Source: an uncultured Collinsella sp.
GTDB lineage: Bacteria > Actinomycetota > Coriobacteriia > Coriobacteriales > Coriobacteriaceae
Direction: 5' to 3'
Assembly (NCBI GenBank): GCA_900545905.1
Contig: URBA01000026.1
Coordinates: 1 to 11,210 of the forward strand
DNA: 11,210 bases
Below are positions 5,829 to 11,210 of the stretch, piece after piece. Below the pieces are notes generated by a model. That model worked only from the letters and a program-made list of their open reading frames with translations. It did not search any database and had not been told where the DNA came from. Position 1 is the stretch's first letter. Every line of letters starts with the position of its first letter. Position numbers and translations under genes: made by a program.

Positions 5829-7124
5829 ATGTTCTGCTCGCAGTGTGGCGCCCCTATGGACGATAACGACAAGTTCTGCGGCGTGTGTGGTGCTCCTAAT
5901 GCCGGTGCCGCTGGCCCCGCTCCCCAGGGACAGCCTCAGCCCCAGCAGTTTGTTCCGCAGCCGCCCGTGGCGAATGCGCCAAAGGGTTGTGTAGCTCAGG
6001 CGTTCCAAGATATGACCAAGACTCCGGGCGTGCTTCAGCGTGTATGCCAAATCGCGTTTTTGCCGGCGCTGATTTGCGTTGTGTCGGTGCTCGTGTTGTT
6101 TATTCCCGTTATTGGCGGCATTGCGGCTGCCATCGGCTTTTTGGCAGCTTGCATTGCGAGCGTGTGCGGTTCCGGCTTTGGTATCGAGTGGGGCCGTGAT
6201 CTTTCGCTCAAGGTCGATGACGGCATGGACCGTCCACTCATGCGCTCCACGTCGTTTGGTCTCGGAGTCTTTTCGAGCGTCATCTCGGTGGTGCTCGAGG
6301 TTATCGCTGCCATTCCCGTTATCGGTGTAGTGCTTTCGCTGGTGGAGGGCGTGGTGATTGGCGCCGCGGGCTCGTATTCTTATTACGGCTCTTATGCGCT
6401 CGAGGCTGCGCTGTTCGGTTCGCTCGGCCTGCGTGTCCTGGCGCTAATTGCCTCGGCGATTCTGGGTGTCTTCTTTAAGATGTTCGCCGACATCGCCGTG
6501 ATGCACTTTGCGGTGACCGGTCGCGTCGAGAGCGCGTTTTCGCTCGATAAGGTCTGGGCGGCGTTTAAGCACAACAAGACCAAGCTGTTCTGTGCTTCGT
6601 TCCTTCCCGAGTTTTTGACGGGCCTGGTCGCCAACGTTGTCACATGGATCTTGACGGTCGTCTTTGGCGCCATTGCCTCTGTCGGTATGTATAGCTACTA
6701 CTATCGTCCTACGGGTATTGAGGCAATTGTTACCGGCGGTGGCGTCACGCTCGCGCTGTTCTTGGTGCTGGTCGCTTTCGTCACCGTATTTCTTACGGTC
6801 TTTGGCAAGATGCTCAAGCACCGTGCCGTTGGCTATTGGGCCGCACGCTATGCAAGCGAGTGGGCCGATGAGGATAAGGACGACGTCCTGACTTTTGTGT
6901 TGCCCTTCGAGAAGAAGTCCGCTCCTTCGGGTTACGGTGCTCCGGATGCTTCGCCGGCACCTGTACCCGCTCCCGCGACCGAGCCTGAGCCGGCGCCCGA
7001 GTCTGAACCGGCGCCCGAGCCTGAGACGGCATCTGAGCCCGAGCCTGCGCCTGAGCCTGCGCCCATGACGGACCCGGAATCCGCGTCCGAGCCAAGCTCC
7101 GATGAGGGCCCGCAGGACGAGTAG
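5829..7124 (+). CDS. zinc-ribbon membrane protein with DUF4013-like core and Pro/Glu-rich tail
   Basis: This 431-residue protein has unknown function. It opens with a zinc ribbon: Cys3-x2-Cys6 and Cys17-x2-Cys20 (MFCSQCGAPM...KFCGVCGAP). A Pro/Gln-rich linker follows (24-50), then a membrane core from about 72 to 330. Hydrophobic segments lie near 76-112, 145-180, 200-228, 258-286 and 302-327. GIEWGRDLSLKVDD and HFAVTGRVESAFSLDKVWAAF resemble the repeating pattern of DUF4013 proteins. The C-terminus (373-425) is a low-complexity Pro-Glu-Ala run of EPEPAP-like units. I chose ATG 5829 because GAAGGGA (5814-5820) lies 8 bases upstream and Met-Phe-Cys is the usual beginning of such ribbons; ATG 5820 would overlap that site. 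The DUF4013 call is by resemblance only. It is convergent with the M20 gene. Confidence 0.75.
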   Translation: MFCSQCGAPMDDNDKFCGVCGAPNAGAAGPAPQGQPQPQQFVPQPPVANAPKGCVAQAFQDMTKTPGVLQRVCQIAFLPALICVVSVLVLFIPVIGGIAAAIGFLAACIASVCGSGFGIEWGRDLSLKVDDGMDRPLMRSTSFGLGVFSSVISVVLEVIAAIPVIGVVLSLVEGVVIGAAGSYSYYGSYALEAALFGSLGLRVLALIASAILGVFFKMFADIAVMHFAVTGRVESAFSLDKVWAAFKHNKTKLFCASFLPEFLTGLVANVVTWILTVVFGAIASVGMYSYYYRPTGIEAIVTGGGVTLALFLVLVAFVTVFLTVFGKMLKHRAVGYWAARYASEWADEDKDDVLTFVLPFEKKSAPSGYGAPDASPAPVPAPATEPEPAPESEPAPEPETASEPEPAPEPAPMTDPESASEPSSDEGPQDE

Positions 7125-7174
7125 CCACGCCGCCTGCTATTTGGGGACGGGCTAGAAATAGCGCTTGAAGAATG

Positions 7175-7212
7175 AGCGGGGGCGGACGTGTCGAAACGTC
7201 CGCCCCCGCTTT
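7175..7212. terminator. 15-bp perfect hairpin, terminator between convergent genes
   Basis: AGCGGGGGCGGACGT (7175-7189) pairs perfectly with 7196-7210 around a 6-base loop (GTCGAA). The plus strand continues with TT after the final stem T, and the minus strand continues CATTCTT, so it can plausibly stop both the zinc-ribbon gene (ends 7124) and the convergent M20 gene (ends 7256). The short T-tracts are offset by the very stable stem. Confidence 0.8.
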
Positions 7213-7255
7213 GACATCGCGATGTGGCTATGACTGCGAGATGCCAGCGAATCGA

Positions 7256-8719
7256 CTACTCGTCGTGCTTCTCCTCGCGGCGTGCAGCAGCGCGTGCGTC
7301 GTGGATGCCCTTGATCGCGGCATGGCGAGCCGTTCGGGCATCATGGATGGCGTCGCGAGCCTCGGCGGTCGTCGCCTTGGCAGAGCGCAACTTGGCGGCC
7401 AGATCGGGGTTGGTTTCGGCGACCGCGGTAATCGCGGGGCCGTCGAGCTCCTCTTGCGTGGGCTCGGCCAAAAAGTCGATGGCATACTGGGCGGCCACCA
7501 TGGAGCCCTTTGCCAGCACGGTCTCGTCGATCTTGTAGAAGCAGGAATGTTGGGCGTACGTGGCGCCAATCTTGGGGTTGCGCGTACCTACAAAGGCGAG
7601 CACGCCCGGTACGCGACGCAGGTACTCCGAAAAATCCTCGCCCGAAAGCGTGCCGCGATAATGGCCTTGACCGGTGGGACCCAGGCACTTGATTACAGCC
7701 TGACGGCAGCGCTCGCTCGAGGCGACCTCGTTTTCGACCTTGTAGTTGGCGATGGTGTAGTCGGTGAGCTCTGCCTCGGCGCCCAGAGCTGCCGCGGTAT
7801 GCTCCACGATGCGGCGCATGAGCTCCGGCATTTCCTCGTGGGTCGAATCGCCGTAGGTGCGCACCGTGCCGGCGAGGTAGGCCGTGCCGGCGATAACGTT
7901 GCGCGCGGTGCCGCCGTGCAGCTCGCCGACGGTGATGACAGCCGGCTCATAGGGGCTGATCTCGCGCGAAACGATGGTCTGCAGGGCGTTGACGATCTCG
8001 GCGGCAACCATAACGGCGTCGTGGCCGCGCTGGGGCATGGCGCCGTGGCATGAGGTGCCGCGGACGTCGATGCGGAACCAGTCGGTATTGGCCATGCGCG
8101 GTCCGGGCTCGCAGCTCACGGTGCCGGCGTCGACCTCACTCCAGATGTGCGCGGCGTAGGCGCCATCGACGCCGTCGAGCACACCCGTGCCGATCATGAG
8201 CTTGGCGCCCTGGCCGTTTTCCTCGCTGGGCTGGAAGACGATGCGGACCTCGCCGTGAATGTCGTCGGTCATATGGCGCAGGATTTGCAGCGTGCCGAGC
8301 ATCATGGCGATGTGGCAGTCATGGCCGCAGGCGTGCATGCAGCCCTCGTTGACGCTGGCGAACTCCTCGCCGGTCTGCTCGGTGACGGGCAGGGCGTCGA
8401 TATCCGCACGCAGCAGGATACGGCGGCGCGGCGTGCCGTCCTCGCGATAGGCATCCGGCGCGGTACCGCGAAGCGTTGCCACCAAGCCGGTCTTGAGCGG
8501 ACGCTCGTAGGGGATATTCATGGCGTCGAGCTGGTTGGCGATGTCAGAAGTCGTGCGCTCCTCGGCGAGGCTCAGCTCCGGGTGCTTATGGAAGTGGCGG
8601 CGCTGCTTGATGATATAGGGTTCAAACTCGGTAGCGATATCTTGGATGGCTGCGGTGACGTCGTCAGCCGCGCGAGCCTCGGTCGCCGCCATAATCTGCT
8701 GTGCCTTGGTCTTCGTCAT
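7256..8719 (-). CDS. M20D-family amidohydrolase / metallopeptidase
   Basis: This 487-residue cytoplasmic enzyme should hydrolyse an amide bond in an N-acyl amino acid or dipeptide-like substrate using two metal ions. Family relatives include hippurate hydrolases, N-acetyl-diaminopimelate deacetylases and IAA-amino acid hydrolases; the actual substrate is unknown. Visible motifs are HFHKHPELSLAEERT (42-56), LLRADIDALPV (102-112), CMHACGHDCH (127-136), QPSEENGQGA (163-172), GGTARNVIAGTAYLAGTVRTY (lid domain, 269-289) and SGEDFSEYL (359-367). The predicted metal ligands are Cys131, His133, Glu167, His191 and His391, all present. The start at 8719 has AAGGAG (8730-8735 on the minus strand) 10 bases upstream; the frame continues beyond it, but only as antisense of the divergent gene. 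A C-terminal extension of about 65 residues, charged and helical with a twofold IHDAR repeat, exceeds the usual 390-420 residues. Confidence 0.9.
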   Translation of the reverse strand: MTKTKAQQIMAATEARAADDVTAAIQDIATEFEPYIIKQRRHFHKHPELSLAEERTTSDIANQLDAMNIPYERPLKTGLVATLRGTAPDAYREDGTPRRRILLRADIDALPVTEQTGEEFASVNEGCMHACGHDCHIAMMLGTLQILRHMTDDIHGEVRIVFQPSEENGQGAKLMIGTGVLDGVDGAYAAHIWSEVDAGTVSCEPGPRMANTDWFRIDVRGTSCHGAMPQRGHDAVMVAAEIVNALQTIVSREISPYEPAVITVGELHGGTARNVIAGTAYLAGTVRTYGDSTHEEMPELMRRIVEHTAAALGAEAELTDYTIANYKVENEVASSERCRQAVIKCLGPTGQGHYRGTLSGEDFSEYLRRVPGVLAFVGTRNPKIGATYAQHSCFYKIDETVLAKGSMVAAQYAIDFLAEPTQEELDGPAITAVAETNPDLAAKLRSAKATTAEARDAIHDARTARHAAIKGIHDARAAARREEKHDE

Positions 8720-8887
8720 GGTCGATTTGCTCCTTGCTGGGTTGATCGCAAAATCGTACAGGCTCTCTCCAGTATGCCACCTGCCGCTAGGGCTGGTAAA
8801 GTTGCCGTTTGCCGCTTGGGGTTTTGTTACAAGAGCGGGGGAGTACACTCGGGGGTGTTGAATTTCCTGCCAGAGATGGGGATGCCC
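8720..8887. promoter_or_regulatory. divergent promoter region of two hydrolase genes
   Basis: About 168 bases separate the starts of the M20 gene (minus) and the YtcJ-type gene (plus), so both promoters must lie here. I find no strong sigma70 pair: on the plus strand TACACT (8844-8849, 4 of 6) is a possible -10, and on the minus strand a TACGAT (4 of 6) lies near 8758. CGATTTGC (8723-8730) and GCAAAATCG (8748-8756) form an interrupted inverted repeat around the M20 ribosome binding site. Confidence 0.45.
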
Positions 8888-10525
8888 ATGCAACATATCG
8901 ATCGGATTATCCGCTCCAAGAACGTCTTTACCGCGCAAGACGGCATCGATACCGCCCGCGAGCTGGCGATTGCCGTCGCAGGCGACCGTATCGTCGCAGT
9001 CGGTGCGCCCGATGACGTGATCGCCGCCGCTCCCGCCGCCACGTCGGTTATCGACTACGGCGAGCAGTTTGTCTGCCCCGGTTTCCATGACGCTCATCTG
9101 CACTTCTTCCATACCTCGGTCGGTTCCTCGCCGTACATGCTCATGGATATGGGCACGTCCGAGGCGGCGCTGGTGCAACATGCGCTCGAGTTTTCCCAGG
9201 ACCTGCCCGACGACGCTTGGGTTGTGACGCAGGGCTGGCGCGATTACCGTTGGGACCCGCCCGAGCATCCAACCAAGGCGTCGCTCGATGCGGCATTCCC
9301 CGATCGTCCCTGCGTTATGTATTCGGGCGACGGGCACACGCTTTGGCTCAACAGCCGCGCACTCGAGGCGCTCGGCGTCACGCGCGACAGCGAGCCGCCA
9401 GCGGGCGGCAGCTACGACAAGGATGCAAACGGCGAGCTCACGGGCATTGCTCACGAGGCGGCTGCCATGCAGCTGCTACCGCGCTGCCTTGAGTGGCTGG
9501 GCGAGGATCGCATCGCAAGCGCTTACGCCGATCAAATGAGGCGCATGGCCGAGCAGGGCATCACCTCGATCTGCGACATGTCGCTCATGCCCATGCCGGG
9601 CTGCGACTTTATCCGCGACGATGTTTACGACAAACTGCAGGCAGCCGGCAAGCTGGGCATCCGCGCCCATCTGTTTCCCACGCTGCTGGATGACCAATCG
9701 CGCTTGGAAGAGCTGCAGACCCGCTACACGAACAACGCGCTGCTCTCGGCGCCAGGCTTTAAGCAATTCTTCGACGGCGTGTCGAGCGAACACACGGCCT
9801 ATCTCACCGAGCCCTATACCAACCCGCGCTTCCCGGGCGACCAGGGCCGTCTGACGGTTCCCGCCGAGCGCATGCGCAAGCTAGTTCTGGCGGCCGCGGA
9901 GCGCGGTCACACCGTGCGCATCCACGTCATTGGTGACGGTGCGATTCATGCCGCGCTCGATATCTTTGAGGAGGCCGCCGAACTGTACGGCCTGCCCCAG
10001 CACGGCCATAATACGCTCGAGCATCTGGAGAACCTCTTGCCCGAGGACATCGATCGTCTACGCAAGCTTAACGTCGTTGCCTCGAGCCAGCCCTGTCACA
10101 TTACACTCGACCCGGGTGGTCCGGAGCGCGACCTGGGCTTGGAGCGCAGCCACATCATGTGGCCGTTTGCGACCTATAAGCAGCGCGGCATTCGCCAAGC
10201 CTTCGGTACCGACAGCCCTATCACGCCCGTTACCAGCATGAACGTGCTCTACACGGCTATCACGCGCCAGGACCCCCGCAGCCACTGGCCCGAGGGCGGC
10301 TGGTTGCCGAGCGAGCGTATCGACGCGGCAACGGCCCTGCGCAACTACACGCTTGGCAGCGCGTACGCAGCGGGCGACGAGCAAAACCTCGGCAGCCTGG
10401 AGCCCGGCAAATACGCCGATCTGGTAGTCCTGGACCAAAACCTGCTCACCATCGACCCCCAAGAACTGCAAGCCACCAAGGTTCAGGCCACCTACCTGGC
10501 AGGCAACTTGATTTACGAGCGCTAA
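8888..10525 (+). CDS. YtcJ-type metal-dependent amidohydrolase
   Basis: This enzyme of about 545 residues belongs to the amidohydrolase superfamily, close to the YtcJ/LAF3-like group; its substrate is unknown, probably an amide or N-acyl compound. Numbered from the chosen start, it shows an N-terminal beta-sandwich strand (IDRIIRSKNVFTA), the HxH metal motif in GFHDAHLHF (His70, His72), GDGHTLWLNSRALEALGV (147-164), FKQFFDGV with Lys292 as a possible carboxylated bridging lysine, HVIGDGAIHAALD (His346), LEHLENL (His379), FGTDSPI (Asp442), and the closing GSLEPGKYADLVVLDQNLL. All catalytic elements appear intact. Three in-frame ATGs lie close together (8876, 8882, 8888). I use 8888 because family proteins begin just before this strand and GGGGA sits 5 bases upstream, but the start is uncertain by four residues. 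It is divergent from the M20 gene and followed by a terminator. Confidence 0.9.
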   Translation: MQHIDRIIRSKNVFTAQDGIDTARELAIAVAGDRIVAVGAPDDVIAAAPAATSVIDYGEQFVCPGFHDAHLHFFHTSVGSSPYMLMDMGTSEAALVQHALEFSQDLPDDAWVVTQGWRDYRWDPPEHPTKASLDAAFPDRPCVMYSGDGHTLWLNSRALEALGVTRDSEPPAGGSYDKDANGELTGIAHEAAAMQLLPRCLEWLGEDRIASAYADQMRRMAEQGITSICDMSLMPMPGCDFIRDDVYDKLQAAGKLGIRAHLFPTLLDDQSRLEELQTRYTNNALLSAPGFKQFFDGVSSEHTAYLTEPYTNPRFPGDQGRLTVPAERMRKLVLAAAERGHTVRIHVIGDGAIHAALDIFEEAAELYGLPQHGHNTLEHLENLLPEDIDRLRKLNVVASSQPCHITLDPGGPERDLGLERSHIMWPFATYKQRGIRQAFGTDSPITPVTSMNVLYTAITRQDPRSHWPEGGWLPSERIDAATALRNYTLGSAYAAGDEQNLGSLEPGKYADLVVLDQNLLTIDPQELQATKVQATYLAGNLIYER

Positions 10526-10543
10526 TATTCATGTCGTACCGTT

Positions 10544-10595
10544 AAACGCGGCTCGGGCAGCCTATTTTGGGATAGCGCTCGAGCCGCGTTTGTTT
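10544..10595 (+). terminator. rho-independent terminator of the YtcJ-type gene
   Basis: AAACGCGGCTCG (10544-10555) pairs perfectly over 12 bp with CGAGCCGCGTTT (10580-10591), around a 24-base loop, and TTTGTTTG follows. It begins 19 bases after the stop codon. Because the left arm starts with AAA, some activity on the minus strand is also possible. Confidence 0.85.
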
Positions 10596-10599
10596 GCCG

Positions 10600-10626
10600 G
10601 CGGGGATTTGTTAGGAGCGTCCCCGC
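10600..10626. repeat. stem-loop GCGGGGA/TCCCCGC
   Basis: GCGGGGA (10600-10606) pairs perfectly with TCCCCGC (10620-10626) around a 13-base loop, directly behind the terminator at 10544-10595. No T-tract follows. Role unknown. Confidence 0.4.
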
Positions 10627-10640
10627 TCTGCTGGATTTGG

Positions 10641-10670
10641 GCGCAGGGCGGACGCGCCGCTGCCCTGCGC
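10641..10670. repeat. stem-loop GCGCAGGGC/GCCCTGCGC
   Basis: A perfect 9-bp inverted repeat (10641-10649 with 10662-10670) closes a 12-base loop. No T-tract follows, so it is not an obvious terminator. It is the third GC-rich hairpin in a row after the YtcJ-type gene. Confidence 0.45.
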
Positions 10671-10779
10671 GCTCAATTTGGATATCAGCAATGCTGCCTC
10701 TTGGTGTTTTGCATACTTCCCATTACAGATTGCATAAAAAGGCTGGGATATTCTTCCTGATTCTGATGTACCCCCGCCC

Positions 10780-11023
10780 GCGCCGTGCAAAAAACGGAGT
10801 ATTCAGCACCGCGAGCTCTGCCGGTGCCGCTGCGGCTGAGTAACGTTGCGAAGATTGACGTCATTTTGGGGTCCGGCGCGGCGCGAAGCATGCCTTTTTG
10901 TCCTGGCGGGGTTTGCCTGCCGACTCAAATCGCCGGTCGAAGGCGTCCTTGGGACCAATATGGTGTGTCCGGCGCGTATGCAGTCGTCCTGGCTTGCTGA
11001 ATACTCCCAAAAATGCACGGCGC
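10780..11023. repeat. 244-bp element bounded by 29-bp inverted repeats
   Basis: The left end (10780-10808) reads GCGCCGTGCA, then AAAAAC, then GGAGTATTCAGCA. The right end (10995-11023) is its inverse: TGCTGAATACTCC, then CAAAAA, then TGCACGGCGC. Thus 10-bp and 13-bp arms are perfect, while the central 6 bp do not pair, both copies being A-rich on the plus strand. The 186-base interior contains smaller palindromes, such as TGACGTCA (10856-10863) and ACCA-ATA-TGGT (10954-10964), and no credible gene. It could be a MITE-like repeat, paired protein-binding sites or the closing stem of a structured RNA. I see no obvious target-site duplication. Confidence 0.65.
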
Positions 11024-11184
11024 TCCCCAGGGGACCCGTGCGCGCAGCGAAAACCATGCCCATGTCGCTATCCGCATCGCCATTTTGCTGCACTGACTTT
11101 TCTGAATGCCGGGCCCGAATAAGTTACCCCAGCTCCCGGGGCGGACCGGAGGGCATGAAGTTTATCGCGAGTTCCGCACGCAAA

Positions 11185-11207
11185 GGAAAGCACTTAATGT
11201 GCTTTCC
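11185..11207. terminator. hairpin at the right edge, possible terminator
   Basis: GGAAAGCAC (11185-11193) and GTGCTTTCC (11199-11207) form a perfect 9-bp stem with a TTAAT loop. On the minus strand the stem is followed by TTTG, so it could end a minus-strand gene lying to the right of the window. The plus-strand continuation is cut off after three bases. Confidence 0.45.
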
Positions 11208-11210
11208 GTC

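Larger units (their letters stand above)
10596..11210. other. noncoding region without a convincing gene, rich in inverted repeats
   Basis: About 615 bases contain only short open frames (68-96 codons) on both strands, without ribosome binding sites or recognisable protein motifs. The stretch holds several GC-rich palindromes, a locally AT-rich patch at about 10700-10765, a 244-bp element with inverted ends (10780-11023) and a hairpin at the right end. I see no promoter I would defend. A structured RNA or a mobile, non-autonomous repeat are the main alternatives. Confidence 0.6.

Noticed and set aside
8147..8887. Upstream extension of the YtcJ-type frame
   Set aside because: It is antisense to the M20 gene; the family N-terminal strand begins at about 8890.
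8720..9454. Upstream extension of the M20 frame (245 codons)
   Set aside because: It is antisense to the YtcJ-type gene and has no M20 similarity; the start at 8719 has a good ribosome binding site and begins just before the family core.
10637..11122. Short open frames on both strands in the right-hand noncoding region
   Set aside because: All are under 100 codons, lack ribosome binding sites and domain signals, and overlap each other on opposite strands within palindromic DNA.
11155..11210. ATG after GGAGGG at 11148-11153, possible gene start at the right edge
   Set aside because: The ribosome binding site is only one base from the ATG, and the frame runs straight through the 11185-11207 hairpin; more likely chance.
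1..11210. CRISPR array, tRNA, rRNA, phage or transposase genes
   Set aside because: No regularly spaced direct repeats, cloverleaf-like sequences, rRNA stretches or integrase/transposase motifs were seen on either strand.

Overview
The window looks like chromosomal DNA from a GC-rich Coriobacteriia gut actinobacterium, most likely Collinsella or a close relative. I infer this from the GC-rich codon use, the GTG starts with strong AGGAGG-type ribosome binding sites, the gene content (a DUF6020-type membrane protein; AmaP, DUF2273 and Asp23 in a row), and general recognition of the proteins. No search was possible, so the genus is an inference. I see no phage genes, transposase, tRNA, rRNA or CRISPR array.

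Layout from left to right. (1) Positions 1-1838 hold the 3' part of a polytopic membrane protein of the DUF6020 type, running in from the left edge. It is followed by a 33-base REP-like palindrome. (2) Positions 2003-2809 hold a YebC/PmpR-family gene that ends in a rho-independent terminator. The T-tract of that terminator overlaps a perfect TATAAT box for the next operon. (3) Positions 2976-4451 hold a tight three-gene envelope-stress operon: AmaP-like membrane anchor, DUF2273 small membrane protein and Asp23/Gls24 protein. A strong terminator closes it. (4) Positions 4656-5678 hold a YitT-family membrane protein with a long charged N-terminal extension. (5) Positions 5829-7124 hold a membrane protein with a zinc ribbon at its start, a DUF4013-like body and a Pro/Glu-rich tail. 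A palindromic operator candidate lies in its leader. (6) A 15-bp perfect hairpin at 7175-7210 separates it from a convergent M20D metallopeptidase/amidohydrolase (7256-8719, minus strand). (7) Divergent from that gene is a YtcJ-type metal-dependent amidohydrolase (about 8888-10525), with its own terminator. (8) Positions 10596-11210 contain no convincing gene but are dense in inverted repeats, including a 244-bp element bounded by 29-bp inverted repeats.

Functionally, the most coherent unit is the amaP-DUF2273-asp23 operon, which should build a membrane-anchored Asp23 layer at the cell envelope. The two divergent hydrolases probably act on small amide or N-acyl substrates and may share regulation. 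The remaining genes look like independent, mostly monocistronic housekeeping or membrane genes. The least explained part of the window is the 244-bp inverted-repeat element near the right end.
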